A DNA stretch of 64,000 nucleotides from Niallia circulans. GTDB taxonomy: Bacteria; Bacillota; Bacilli; Bacillales; Cytobacillaceae. This document shows, in pieces, positions 44,144 to 53,594 of the stretch; the first letter of the stretch is position 1, and every line of letters begins with the position of its first letter. Both the position numbers and the translations under genes were made by a program. The DNA lies in the NCBI RefSeq assembly GCF_007273535.1, contig NZ_RIBP01000004.1, positions 1 through 64,000 of the forward strand, read 5' to 3'. A model generated the notes under the pieces. It had not been told where the DNA came from and ran no database searches. It worked only from the letters and a program-made list of their open reading frames with translations.

Positions 44144-45406
44144 CTAAACCCTCTTTCCAAAAATTGTGTTTCCGTTTGGAGTTAATCCGGAGAACCCAAT
44201 TCCTTGTTTATCTTCTTTCCAGTTTTTGCATGCGAAAATTATAAATGTCGTACCGCTTTTTTTATGAAGATATTGATGGTCTCCCACCGACTCGAACTCT
44301 TTCAAGTTACTTTCGTTTAGGTTAAAAAACTCACTTTCCTTAATCGAGGTTGTATCATCAAATGCGATGATTTCCCATTGCCCCAGCAAATCTTTGTCTG
44401 ACAAGGAATTTGCATCCAGCTTTTCATAATGCTCAGGAGAAACAACAGGCCAGCCGTTATTCAACCAAAACATCTCGCGAATAAACGCAAAATGATAAGG
44501 AGAACGCTCTTCAATCCGCACATGGTGCACCATGTAATTTTTCTTGCCCTCCGTAAATATAGAGTTATGACCAGGGCCGATCCAGCTAATATCCTCGTTG
44601 AATTGATAGCTGCCAACAAGCTTAACACCAATAGAGTCCGGCTTTGTGTCTGTTTCTAGCATGCTGTTTCCATTCATGTCGACATAAGGTCCTGTTATTT
44701 CCTTTGACCTTGCGACCCTCACATTATAGCTGTCATTCAAACTATCATAAGAGGTGAACAAATAGTAATAATCCAATTCTTCATGATAATAGATAAAAGC
44801 ACCTTCAATGGCTGTATCAACAGACTTTGGACGCTTTGCGAGAAGTGTGCCATAATCTTGGTCATTTTTTAACCGCCCTGTCTCCATATTCAACTCGACA
44901 ATATAAATGCCGCCAAAGAAGGAGCCATAGCACATCCAGTACCTCCCATCCTTATCTGCAATAATATTGGCATCAATCGCATTATGTTTGGCTAGGTCTG
45001 GATTTGTTTTAATAACGATGCCTTGATCACTCCATGGCCCTGTTAGATGCTCAGCAGTTGCAAGACCTATGCATGACACTGTGCTTCCAAAGGTTGAAGC
45101 AGAATAATACATATAATATTTGTCGTTATAATAAATAACCTCCGGCGCCCATAAACCGCCTGCATTCGCCCATGTACCCGCTTCTGTTGGAATCCCTGCC
45201 AACGCAGTCCCGGCAAACTCCCAGTGGACAAGATCAGCCGATTTCCTGATCGGCACACCTTGCGTAGGTTTGCCCTCAAAAAAGGTATCTGTCGCGAACA
45301 TATAATAGACGCCGTCTTCCTTTACAATAGTTGGATCATGGGCTCCATGTGTGCCCCATTGATAGGCTTGAACCTTGTCAAACCATCTTTTTGTATTCTC
45401 CTTCAC
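44144..45406 (-). CDS. Arabinan endo-1,5-alpha-L-arabinosidase-type GH43 enzyme, cytoplasmic
   Basis: 420 residues. The N-terminal ~315 residues form a GH43 propeller with Asp in HGAHDPTIV (~23), Asp in HNAIDANII (~146) and Glu in TAIEGAFIYY (~197). The GPGHN motif marks the metal site. The C-terminal ~90 residues form an extra beta domain as in larger arabinanases. There is no signal peptide, unlike secreted AbnA, so it resembles intracellular AbnB and should cut imported arabino-oligosaccharides. The start is GTG at 45406, with AAGGAGG 8 nt upstream. It follows the permease genes of the same operon. Confidence 0.87.
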   Translation of the reverse strand: MKENTKRWFDKVQAYQWGTHGAHDPTIVKEDGVYYMFATDTFFEGKPTQGVPIRKSADLVHWEFAGTALAGIPTEAGTWANAGGLWAPEVIYYNDKYYMYYSASTFGSTVSCIGLATAEHLTGPWSDQGIVIKTNPDLAKHNAIDANIIADKDGRYWMCYGSFFGGIYIVELNMETGRLKNDQDYGTLLAKRPKSVDTAIEGAFIYYHEELDYYYLFTSYDSLNDSYNVRVARSKEITGPYVDMNGNSMLETDTKPDSIGVKLVGSYQFNEDISWIGPGHNSIFTEGKKNYMVHHVRIEERSPYHFAFIREMFWLNNGWPVVSPEHYEKLDANSLSDKDLLGQWEIIAFDDTTSIKESEFFNLNESNLKEFESVGDHQYLHKKSGTTFIIFACKNWKEDKQGIGFSGLTPNGNTIFGKRV

Positions 45407-45426
45407 CTAATAAGCCTCCTTAACCT

Positions 45427-46263
45427 TTATCCTTTTACACCAGATAAAGCAACTGACTCGATAATTTGCTTTTGGAATATGAGGAATACAATCAGTACAG
45501 GCAGCAAGGATACAACTGATCCAGCCATGATTAACGGATAATCTGTCTGGATTGCATAGGTTGCTTTAAGATTGGCGATAACAACCTGTAATGTTTGCTT
45601 CTCTGGGCTGTTCAAATAAATTAATGGCGCCAAATAATCATTCCAAACACCCATAAACCACAGGATAAATTGTGCTGCAACAGCAGGACGAATGACCGGG
45701 AAAATCAACTTGAAGAAAATTTGCAAGTATCCCGCTCCATCCACCTTCGCTGCTTCAATAAGTGAGTAAGGTACATTCGCCAAATATTGGCGCAGGAAGA
45801 AGATCATTGTAATATTACCGAATAACCCTGGCACGATAAGCGGAAGAAGCGTATCGACCCAGCCAATTTTTGAAAACATTACGAACTGCGGAATCATGAT
45901 AATCGGGTATGGAATCATGATAGACGCCAACAGGATTAAGAAAATCCCATCCTTAAATGGCATTCTCAGCTTTGCAAATGCAAATGCAGCCATACTTGAT
46001 GTTATTGTTCCAATAATTGTTACTGACAACGAAACAATAATCGTATTTTTTATCCCATATCCTAAAGTGTCCAGCTGAAACAGCTTTGTATAGGCATCAA
46101 ACTGGAACGGATCTGGTATCCACTGCGGCGGTAAAGCAAACACGCCTGTTTTATCCTTTAATGAAGTAGAAATCATCCAAAGCAGCGGACCAATCATCAA
46201 GATTGAACCAAGCGAGAGGATTACATACACGATGATATCCGTAATTCTTTTTTGCTTTTTCAT
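45427..46263 (-). CDS. Sugar ABC transporter permease (AraQ-like)
   Basis: 278 residues with six membrane segments and the EAA loop (EAAKVDGAGYLQIFFKLIFPVIRPA) that contacts the ATPase. It belongs to the MalG/AraQ group. Together with the upstream permease and binding protein it should import arabinose oligomers. No ATPase is encoded in the operon, so the shared MsmX-type ATPase is expected to power it. AGGAGG lies 9 nt before the ATG. Confidence 0.9.
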   Translation of the reverse strand: MKKQKRITDIIVYVILSLGSILMIGPLLWMISTSLKDKTGVFALPPQWIPDPFQFDAYTKLFQLDTLGYGIKNTIIVSLSVTIIGTITSSMAAFAFAKLRMPFKDGIFLILLASIMIPYPIIMIPQFVMFSKIGWVDTLLPLIVPGLFGNITMIFFLRQYLANVPYSLIEAAKVDGAGYLQIFFKLIFPVIRPAVAAQFILWFMGVWNDYLAPLIYLNSPEKQTLQVVIANLKATYAIQTDYPLIMAGSVVSLLPVLIVFLIFQKQIIESVALSGVKG

Positions 46264-46276
46264 TACTGCACACCTC

Positions 46277-47224
46277 CTAATCCAAGCTATAATCTGATTT
46301 TCTGTTTAAGTAGAATTGAATGACTGTCACGATGAAAATAAAGACGAACAAGATCAATGACATGGCAGAACCGTAACCCATTTGGTAATATTTAAAGGCC
46401 TTTTGCCATACATACCATACGATGGATGCTGCACTGTATTCAGGGCCGCCAGTTGGAGTCATGATATTGATTTCGGTGAAAATTTGGAAGCCACCGATAA
46501 TGTTTGTGATAACTAAGAAAAATGTAACTGGCTTCACCATCGGCCAGGTAATGTTCAAGAATTTCTGGAATGAGTTAGCTCCATCTAAATCTGCTGCTTC
46601 GTAAAAAGACTTCGAAACACTTTGAATCGCGGCCAAATACAACAGCATGGAATATCCTAGGCCTTTCCATACAGCCATCAAAATAATCGCCGGCTTGACC
46701 GTTGCCTTATTCTCAAGCCAGTTTGGCCCTTGAATACCGAAGACCTCTAACACTTGGTTCACTAACCCGAAATCGCCATTGTATGCCCAAGCCCACATGA
46801 TGGATATGGCGGCAAGGGAAGAAATAACAGGTATGTAATAAACCGTTCTGAAGAAAGTAGTGCCGCGCAATCCCCTGTTTAAAGCAATCGCTAACAGCAG
46901 TGCCAAACCAAGACCAATTGGTATCCCAATCATATAGAAGACCGTATTAAAGAGCGTTTGGTAGAAGTACGGATCTTGGAACAGTTTGACAAAGTTATCT
47001 AACCCGATGAAATTCATACGGTTTAGCCCATTCCAATCTGTGAAAGAAGCGTAAATGGAGTAGGCAAACGGATAAACAGAAAACAGTAGGAAACCTATAA
47101 CAGGAGCGAGTACGAATAAAAAAGCGACTCGATGTTCCTGTTTATATAACGAGCTGGATTTTTGCTTTTTTGGTTTTGTCGGCTTAACATCTTTAGCGCC
47201 GACAACCGGATTAATGCCAGACAT
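46277..47224 (-). CDS. Sugar ABC transporter permease (AraP-like)
   Basis: 315 residues from ATG 47224 (MSGINPVV), which has AAGGGGTG upstream; an earlier in-frame opening lacks one. Six membrane segments follow a Lys-rich cytoplasmic tail (KPTKPKKQKSSS). The EAA loop reads EAADLDGANSFQKFLNITWPMVKP. It is of the MalF/AraP group and partners the AraQ-like protein, encoded 13 nt later. Confidence 0.9.
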   Translation of the reverse strand: MSGINPVVGAKDVKPTKPKKQKSSSLYKQEHRVAFLFVLAPVIGFLLFSVYPFAYSIYASFTDWNGLNRMNFIGLDNFVKLFQDPYFYQTLFNTVFYMIGIPIGLGLALLLAIALNRGLRGTTFFRTVYYIPVISSLAAISIMWAWAYNGDFGLVNQVLEVFGIQGPNWLENKATVKPAIILMAVWKGLGYSMLLYLAAIQSVSKSFYEAADLDGANSFQKFLNITWPMVKPVTFFLVITNIIGGFQIFTEINIMTPTGGPEYSAASIVWYVWQKAFKYYQMGYGSAMSLILFVFIFIVTVIQFYLNRKSDYSLD

Positions 47225-47283
47225 GCTTTTCACCCCTTTTAGCAATAGGCATCTGTGACTTGCCACAGATGCCTATTAATCTA

Positions 47284-48615
47284 TTATTTTGACATTTTAG
47301 CTTGTTCGTTCGCTTCATCTAACAGCTTTTGCATTTTCGGCTGGATCTCTTTCAAGTATTCCTCTGCTGTCTTTTTGCCTTGAACAACTGGAGTAATATT
47401 TGTCCAGAACTCATCTAGCCATTGAGAGTTATAAGTTGCAAATGTTGGATAAGGAGCACCATAATCTTGGACGATATCAAGGAACTCTTGTTTGTTGCTT
47501 GGCACTGATTCAGTATCAGAAGCCCATTCCTCAGCCATATCTACAAGGTTAGGAATTTGAACCTGTGCATCAAGCAATGTTTGCTGTGCTTCTTCATCAG
47601 CTGATAAGTAGATAGCAAGCTCTGTTGCCAATTCAGGATATTGAGTCATTTCAGATACAACAAGTCCTAATGAACCAACATAAGCAACTGATTTACCAGC
47701 ATCGCCTGATGGCCATGGCATTAAGTCATATTCGAAATCAAGCTTTGCGTATGTGCTCATATCCCAAGGACCTACTGGGAAGAAAGCAAGCTCGCCATTC
47801 ATCCATCTTTGGTAAGTATCCAATGTTTCTGCTTGTGATGCATTCGGCGTTGTATTATATTTGTTTGACAAATCAGAGAAGAATTGTAGAGACTTGGCAA
47901 ATTCAGGTGTATCTACAGTAACTTTATCGCCTGCTTCATTCAGGAAGGAAGCACCATTGCTGTATGCGAATGACTGCAATGACCATGTTGCGTTAAATCC
48001 ACTTGCCCATTGATCAACTTCTCCGTCACCGTCTGTATCTTGAGTTAAGTCTTGACTCACTTTCAGGAATTCATCCCATGTATACGCTTTATCTTTATCC
48101 GGAACTGGAATGCCTGCTTCTTTAAACATATCTTTGTTATATCCTAAAGCAAAAGGACCAACATCCTTCGGTAATCCGTAAAGCGCCCCTTTACCTGATG
48201 TTTCACCATCATAGCGGTAGATGTCGACACCAAACTGCCATAAGCTGTTCAAATCAAAATCTGCTTTCTGTACATCCTCGGTAATGTCTCTGATAATTCC
48301 ATTATCTACATAGTTTGCAATGCTTCCTGAATCAAGATAGAACACATCAGGCACATTGCCGCCAGATACAGCTGCAGATAGTTTAGTAGAGTATTGGTCA
48401 GCATCTGTATTGATGATTTTTACTTTCACACCTTCATGCTGCTCTTCGAATTTTTTGATAGCTGCAGTATAAGCCGTTTTTTCATCTTCGCCGCCTCTAA
48501 ACATAAAAGTAATTTCTTTCTCATCGCTATTCCCGCTGCTTTTGCTTGAACATGCACCTAATAAAACCATACTTGCAACTAACAAAATAGACAGCAATAA
48601 ATTTAGTTTCTTCAT
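47284..48615 (-). CDS. Sugar-binding lipoprotein of ABC transporter (AraN-like)
   Basis: 443 residues. The signal peptide ends in the lipobox LLGAC (Cys21), so the protein is lipid-anchored on the outer face of the membrane. The rest is a family 1 extracellular solute-binding fold. With the two permeases and cytoplasmic GH43 enzymes downstream, the ligand is probably arabino-oligosaccharide, as for AraN. This is the first gene of a six-gene operon, with a cre-overlapped promoter ~400 nt upstream. Confidence 0.9.
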   Translation of the reverse strand: MKKLNLLLSILLVASMVLLGACSSKSSGNSDEKEITFMFRGGEDEKTAYTAAIKKFEEQHEGVKVKIINTDADQYSTKLSAAVSGGNVPDVFYLDSGSIANYVDNGIIRDITEDVQKADFDLNSLWQFGVDIYRYDGETSGKGALYGLPKDVGPFALGYNKDMFKEAGIPVPDKDKAYTWDEFLKVSQDLTQDTDGDGEVDQWASGFNATWSLQSFAYSNGASFLNEAGDKVTVDTPEFAKSLQFFSDLSNKYNTTPNASQAETLDTYQRWMNGELAFFPVGPWDMSTYAKLDFEYDLMPWPSGDAGKSVAYVGSLGLVVSEMTQYPELATELAIYLSADEEAQQTLLDAQVQIPNLVDMAEEWASDTESVPSNKQEFLDIVQDYGAPYPTFATYNSQWLDEFWTNITPVVQGKKTAEEYLKEIQPKMQKLLDEANEQAKMSK

Positions 48616-49033
48616 AATCAGTACTCTCCCCTAATTATTTTTTTGTACTGCCATGTAAAAGTGAATTCCCCTGCAAATCCCTAAGCTTTAAAAATAATTG
48701 CTTTTATACCTTTTAAAAGGTTTTTATAAATGAAAAGAAAGTAGCGGAAGACTTTGTTGGATATCTCCCTTAACACAAACACATTTTCATGCCGTTTATT
48801 ATCGATTTGTTGTTCATATAGCAGTAAGCGTGCATCCGACAAACAGTACCGACAAGGCACAACAAATGCTTTGCGTTAAAAAGAAAGGCTGAACATTTAA
48901 TTAATCACTATATTGCCCTTCTCATTCTGCTTATGTATCTGATATCAACTATATAAAAACGTTATCGATAAAATAATTGCTCTATTAAACTTTTATCAGA
49001 GCCCCCTTTTATAAGAAAATACCTTACATATTA
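48616..49033 (-). other. Long 5' leader of the arabinan operon
   Basis: About 400 nt separate the predicted start of transcription (~49028) from the AraN-like ATG. Features seen are a TTATCGATAA palindrome (48962-48971), which could be a LacI/GalR-type operator, a second TTATCGAT-like half near 48795, and an ACCTTTTAAAAGGT palindrome at 48708-48721. No riboswitch that I recognise and no convincing small frame is present. A canonical AraR box (ACTTGTnCGTACAA type) is not seen. Confidence 0.4.
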
Positions 49034-49062
49034 TTTATACAATAACCTGAAAACGCTGTCAA
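49034..49062 (-). promoter_or_regulatory. Arabinan operon promoter with cre site
   Basis: TTGACA (49062-49057), 17-nt spacer, TATAAA (49039-49034). TGAAAACGCTGTCA (49048-49061), a perfect match to the cre consensus, covers the -35 box, so CcpA should block this promoter when glucose is present. Confidence 0.8.
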
Positions 49063-49435
49063 TAACTATAATATAAATTTAACATTAATTTTTTATAACT
49101 TAATTAACAAAAACATTAATTATTAATCAAGAGTTCATTTAATAGATAATAATTATTTGTATTTTAGTTAACTTAACCATAATCAAATCGACTTAATTAA
49201 TTAAATTATTAAAACAAATGGCTATTTTAGCTATTTACACTATTTTTTAATAACGAAAAGGAAAAGGAAAAAGGATTTGGTTTCTACTGCGGTTTTTTGT
49301 CTAAATACGTTGAATTTTCGGGGGGGGGGGGGAGAAAAAGGATAGTTCAGACGGTAAAAAGGCTTCATAAAAACAGAGTTCTTAGTGATTTATGTGTCAG
49401 GACAATATAAAGTACTCCTACCAAAAACAAAAAGA
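49063..49435. other. AT-rich intergenic region with a 13-G tract
   Basis: No gene is visible. The left half is very AT-rich (runs of TTAATTAA type). At 49320-49332 stand 13 consecutive G, flanked by TTTTC and AGAAAAAGG. The tract could be a slippage-prone element or an assembly/sequencing artefact. Confidence 0.5.
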
Positions 49436-49439
49436 AAAA

Positions 49440-49470
49440 AAGCCGACAAACTTAATAAGTTTATCGGCTT
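49440..49470 (-). terminator. Terminator of swrC
   Basis: AAGCCGATAAACTT / AAGTTTGTCGGCTT 14-bp stem followed by TTTTTTCTTTTTG on the minus strand. Confidence 0.9.
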
Positions 49471-49512
49471 CACTTAAGCGAGAGGCTATTAATGCTGCAC
49501 TCTGCTTATTTA

Positions 49513-52500
49513 TTAGTTATCTTTAGCCTCTTTACGGTTTTTCTTGAACATTTTAGACAGAATCTCGTAAACGATTGGAACGATAAGCAGTGTTAACAAT
49601 GTTGAGCTTGTTAAACCGCCGATTACGGTAATTCCAAGTCCTTTCGAGATAATTCCGCTTCCGCCATTACCAACTGCAAGTGGAATCAATGCGCCGATTG
49701 TAGCAATTGCCGTCATCAGGATTGGACGAAGACGTGTTGCTCCGGCTTCCAGAATGGCATCACGCAAGTTCATACCGTTTCTTTCCATATGAATAATACG
49801 GTCTACTAATACAATCGCATTCGTTACGACAATACCAATTAACATCAGCATACCCATCATTACAGAAACAGAGATTGTTTCACCAGCGATTAACAGTCCA
49901 ACAAACGATCCAATTACTGCAAATGGCAACGAAAATAGAATCGCAAATGGTGCTGCACCTTCACTGAATGTTACAACCAGAATGAAGTATACAATCGCAA
50001 TTGCAGCAATCATAGCAACTCCAAGCTGTGTGAACGTTTCAGTCATATCAGCTGATACACCTGCTACGTCTTGTGTTACGCCGCTCGGCAAATCGATATC
50101 GTTAATTTTGTCATCTACTTTAGAAGTTACTTTTGAAATATCATCTGTTGTGATAGTTCCTGAAACCGTCGCGTAGAATTCACCTTTGCTTCGATCAAGT
50201 GTATTAAGAGTAGTACCTTCCTCAACATCTACAAGATCTTTAAGCTTCATATTTGACCCAGTTGCTGTTGCTACTTCGGTATCAAGCAATTCATTCATTG
50301 TTTTCGGAACAGATTTTTCTTCCTGTTTAACAATAACATCCAGCTCTTTACCGTCTTTTTCAACCGTAGTCAGAACTTCATCAGAGCCTTGGTTGCTTAA
50401 TGCCATAACGATTTGACCTGTAGTCAATCCGTACTGTAATAAGTTCTCCTGGTCAACCTTCAAAATGTGCTCTACATATGCTTCTTCTGCACTTGAAGAC
50501 ACATCTTTAAGTCCATCCGTATCTTTCATTACATCTTCAGCTTTTTTAACTGTTTCATTTAATTTGTCTAAATCTTCGCTATAGAATGTATAGCTGATTT
50601 CATTTGTAGATCCTGACATGGAGGTGAAGTTTTGGCTCTTCCATTCTCCTGATTGACCAATATCTGCAATATATGTTTCGATATCTTCTTTCACTTCAGA
50701 GAAATTCTTCATGTCTGGATCAAAGATCAAGTACATGAGTCCGCCGCCAGCGCCGCCGCCCATCATCGCAGCCGTCATGTCTGCATTGCTGCTGTCTGTA
50801 ATAGATGTTTGGACAGTATCAATGTCATCACGCTTCAGCATTTCATCCTCAACAACCTGGATGTTATCTGACGTTTGCTTTTCTGTTTCACCAGCTTCTG
50901 GTGTATAAGTTAAATACATAACTTTATCTTCTTCGCTTCCCATAAAGCTGAAGCCGATTAATGGTGTCAACGCTAAGCTTCCTGCTAAAAGCACAATTGC
51001 AATAGCGGAAGTAATAATTTTATGGTTTAATGCTTTTTCAAGTACTCCACGATACCATAACGCCAGCTTTCCAACTTCTTTATGGCCGCTTTCTGACTTC
51101 TCACTGTATAATTTTTTCTTAAATAAGAAGTGCGAAAGTGCTGGTACGATTGTAATAGCGACAATCAAAGATGCCCCAAGAGCAAATGTCATCGTCAATG
51201 CGAATGGCATAAACAATTCTCCAACCATACCGCCGACGAAAATTAACGGAGCAAATACAGCAACAGTTACTAATGTAGACGATAGAATCGGCTTAAACAT
51301 CTCAATTGTTGCTTCGCGAACTAACGCACGTCCTGTTAGCTTCTCTTCTTTAGAGTGCAGTCGTCTATAGATATTTTCTACTACAACGATGGAGTCATCG
51401 ATTACACGGCCGATGGCTACAGTTATTGCTCCAAGCGTCATAATATTCAATGTAATATCCATCCACTTCAGAAGCAGGAATGCCATGAAAATGGAAACAG
51501 GAATGGACACGATGGAAATGATTGTAGATTTAATATCTCGCAGGAACAGCAGGATAATAAGTACTGCAATCGCACCGCCGAAGACTGCTTTTTCAATCAT
51601 TGTGTGGACAGAATCTTCAATTGGCTGTCCTTGGTCAAGTGTTACGTCAATAACTAAACCGTCAATTTTATCTTTTTCATCGTCAGCAAGATCCTTAACA
51701 GCGTTAACTACATCAACTGTATTTGCTTGCTGGCCTTTAACGATCTGAATCGCAATGGCATTTTTTCCATTAGTACGAGAAATCGATTCTTCCTTACCGA
51801 CAGCCTTAATGGAGGCAATGTCGCTAAGTTTTACAAATGGTGAAGGATTGTCAGCTGTCGGCGTAACCGGAATCAGCATATCCTTCAATTGATTTACTGT
51901 AGTAAGCTTTCCGTCAACAGAAACAGCCTCTTCGCCCTCATTAAATTCATAAAGACCTAAAGATGTTGCCATATCACTTGCTTGAATAACTTGCTTAACA
52001 GAATCCTCTGTAAGATTCAGCTCAGCCATTTTCTCTTTATTATAGGAGAAGTCCACTTCTTCTACATGCTGACCTGAAATAGTTGCAGAAGCTACCCCAT
52101 CAAGCTTTTCAATATCAGGAACGATAACGTCCTCTACTCTTGAAGTCAAATCAACAATATCTTCTTCCGTGCTGCTTATGGACAACGCCACAACTGGCAT
52201 CATGTTCATGCTGATTGCAGAAACAGTAGGAGCATCCACATCTTCTGGAAGTGTTACATTATCTAATGCAGATTCGAGTTGTCTTTTCTTTTCATCCATG
52301 TCAATGCCATACTCGTATTCCACTTGTATGCTTGAAACACTGGAGCTCGAATTAGAAAAGACATTTTTTACATCCTCAAGCCCTTCCACTGCCTGCTCAA
52401 TCGGCATGGACACATCATTCATTACTTGCTCAGGAGTTGCTCCTGGATATACGCCAGTTACCATTAAGTATGGAATGGAAATATCCGGAATCGTCTCCGT

Positions 52501-52602
52501 TTTCATTTGTGTACCGGAATAAATACCCGAAGCTGTGATAATAATGGTCAATAACCATACCGCTAGCTTATTCTTCAGTACGAAATTAACAATCCCTTTC
52601 AC
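49513..52602 (-). CDS. swrC: RND-family efflux pump (SwrC/YerP-like)
   Basis: 1029 residues: TM1, a large extracellular porter loop (~33-330), five or six TM segments, a second large loop (~555-835), then the last TM block. Motifs include GATPEQVMNDV, the TM4 acidic pair region (IDDSIVVVENI) and the C-terminal RPILMTAIATIGALIPLA. It uses the proton gradient to export lipopeptides such as surfactin in B. subtilis (SwrC), which also affects swarming. The ligand here is not known. The start is GTG at 52602. A divergent TetR gene and a dyad in the promoter spacer indicate local repression. Confidence 0.9.
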   Translation of the reverse strand: MKGIVNFVLKNKLAVWLLTIIITASGIYSGTQMKTETIPDISIPYLMVTGVYPGATPEQVMNDVSMPIEQAVEGLEDVKNVFSNSSSSVSSIQVEYEYGIDMDEKKRQLESALDNVTLPEDVDAPTVSAISMNMMPVVALSISSTEEDIVDLTSRVEDVIVPDIEKLDGVASATISGQHVEEVDFSYNKEKMAELNLTEDSVKQVIQASDMATSLGLYEFNEGEEAVSVDGKLTTVNQLKDMLIPVTPTADNPSPFVKLSDIASIKAVGKEESISRTNGKNAIAIQIVKGQQANTVDVVNAVKDLADDEKDKIDGLVIDVTLDQGQPIEDSVHTMIEKAVFGGAIAVLIILLFLRDIKSTIISIVSIPVSIFMAFLLLKWMDITLNIMTLGAITVAIGRVIDDSIVVVENIYRRLHSKEEKLTGRALVREATIEMFKPILSSTLVTVAVFAPLIFVGGMVGELFMPFALTMTFALGASLIVAITIVPALSHFLFKKKLYSEKSESGHKEVGKLALWYRGVLEKALNHKIITSAIAIVLLAGSLALTPLIGFSFMGSEEDKVMYLTYTPEAGETEKQTSDNIQVVEDEMLKRDDIDTVQTSITDSSNADMTAAMMGGGAGGGLMYLIFDPDMKNFSEVKEDIETYIADIGQSGEWKSQNFTSMSGSTNEISYTFYSEDLDKLNETVKKAEDVMKDTDGLKDVSSSAEEAYVEHILKVDQENLLQYGLTTGQIVMALSNQGSDEVLTTVEKDGKELDVIVKQEEKSVPKTMNELLDTEVATATGSNMKLKDLVDVEEGTTLNTLDRSKGEFYATVSGTITTDDISKVTSKVDDKINDIDLPSGVTQDVAGVSADMTETFTQLGVAMIAAIAIVYFILVVTFSEGAAPFAILFSLPFAVIGSFVGLLIAGETISVSVMMGMLMLIGIVVTNAIVLVDRIIHMERNGMNLRDAILEAGATRLRPILMTAIATIGALIPLAVGNGGSGIISKGLGITVIGGLTSSTLLTLLIVPIVYEILSKMFKKNRKEAKDN

Positions 52603-52644
52603 TTTTGCACCTACCCTTTATTGACTTTGTCGAACTAATTACTT

Positions 52645-52673
52645 ATAATACTGACTAGCCAGTCATTTGTCAA
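52645..52673 (-). promoter_or_regulatory. swrC promoter with TetR operator in the spacer
   Basis: TTGACA (52673-52668), 17-nt spacer, TATTAT (52650-52645). The palindrome TGACT-N4-AGTCA (52652-52665) fills the spacer, an ideal place for repression by the adjacent TetR protein. Confidence 0.75.
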
Positions 52674-52703
52674 ATCATTTATAGCTAGGAGCTAAAAAAG
52701 ACA

Positions 52704-53543
52704 ATGTTAAAAAAACAACTAATTATGGACACCGCTTTAGAATTGTTTGCCAAGCAAGGTATTGCCTCAACCTCTGTTCAGCAAATTACGGAAAGCTGCG
52801 GAATATCAAAAGGGGCATTTTATCTTTCATTTAAATCAAAGGAGGAGTTGGTTCTCGAGCTCATCGACAATGCGATGAAACAGCTTGTATCTGATCTTGA
52901 CTACCAAGTCAAACACACGCAAGTTAATGAAAATTCCTTGTATATGTTCTATGAATCTGTCTTTTCTTCTTTTAAAAAGCACTCTGACCAAGGAAAGATT
53001 TTCATGAATGACCATCATCTGTCTGTCAGCCCTGAGCTTATTAATAAGATACAGTATTACGATAAGCTGATTAACAGCACCATTCTGCTTTTGATTGAAA
53101 AAGTGTACGGCAATTCTATTGACCATTTAAAATATGATTTGCTGTATTGCATAAAGGGTTTCCTTAAAACTTACTCTGAGTTATTTGTCTTTACAAAAAT
53201 CCCATTGGATGTCAGCCTTCTTTCAAAATCACTTGCAGAAAAAACAAACCTGCTTGCCATGCATGAAACAATCCCTTTTATAACAGAGGAGCTTTCCTAT
53301 CTGATTGATGCTCCTGCAGAGAGCCCTGTAGACATAGACACCATTATAACCCTCTTAAGCTCACATGCTGAGGCAGCTGATGGAGATTATATCAAGGAAT
53401 CTCTAAATTTGTTAAAGGAACAAGCAAGTAATCAAACGATGAGTGCTGCCATCATAAACGGGCTCATTGAAAACATTCGCCACATCCCAAATGGCAAATG
53501 GCTCGCATATCTTTTGCGCCAATACTTTCAGCTTGAATCCTAA
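52704..53543 (+). CDS. TetR-family regulator (YerO-like), probable repressor of swrC
   Basis: 279 residues, longer than usual for TetR. The N-terminal helix-turn-helix (~8-50) reads FAKQGIASTSVQQITESCGISKGAFYLSFKSKEELV. The C-terminal ligand domain is extended by a ~90-residue helical region. B. subtilis has the TetR gene yerO next to swrC (yerP), so the pairing is conserved. The gene is divergent from swrC, with the TGACT-N4-AGTCA site between them. AGGAG lies 12 nt before the ATG. Confidence 0.87.
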   Translation: MLKKQLIMDTALELFAKQGIASTSVQQITESCGISKGAFYLSFKSKEELVLELIDNAMKQLVSDLDYQVKHTQVNENSLYMFYESVFSSFKKHSDQGKIFMNDHHLSVSPELINKIQYYDKLINSTILLLIEKVYGNSIDHLKYDLLYCIKGFLKTYSELFVFTKIPLDVSLLSKSLAEKTNLLAMHETIPFITEELSYLIDAPAESPVDIDTIITLLSSHAEAADGDYIKESLNLLKEQASNQTMSAAIINGLIENIRHIPNGKWLAYLLRQYFQLES

Positions 53544-53594
53544 AAAAACAAGTGGCAGGTTAGACTTAAAGTCTAACCTGCCACTTGTTTTTTT
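53542..53594. terminator. Bidirectional terminator with perfect 26-bp stem
   Basis: AAAAAAACAAGTGGCAGG... (53542-53567) pairs perfectly with 53569-53594, with a one-base loop at sequence level. It is shared by the convergent TetR gene and NtrC-like regulator. Confidence 0.92.

Noticed and set aside
49063..49319. Possible small RNA or gene in the AT-rich gap before swrC's terminator
   Set aside because: No promoter-terminator pair, structure or frame is convincing; only base-composition bias is seen.
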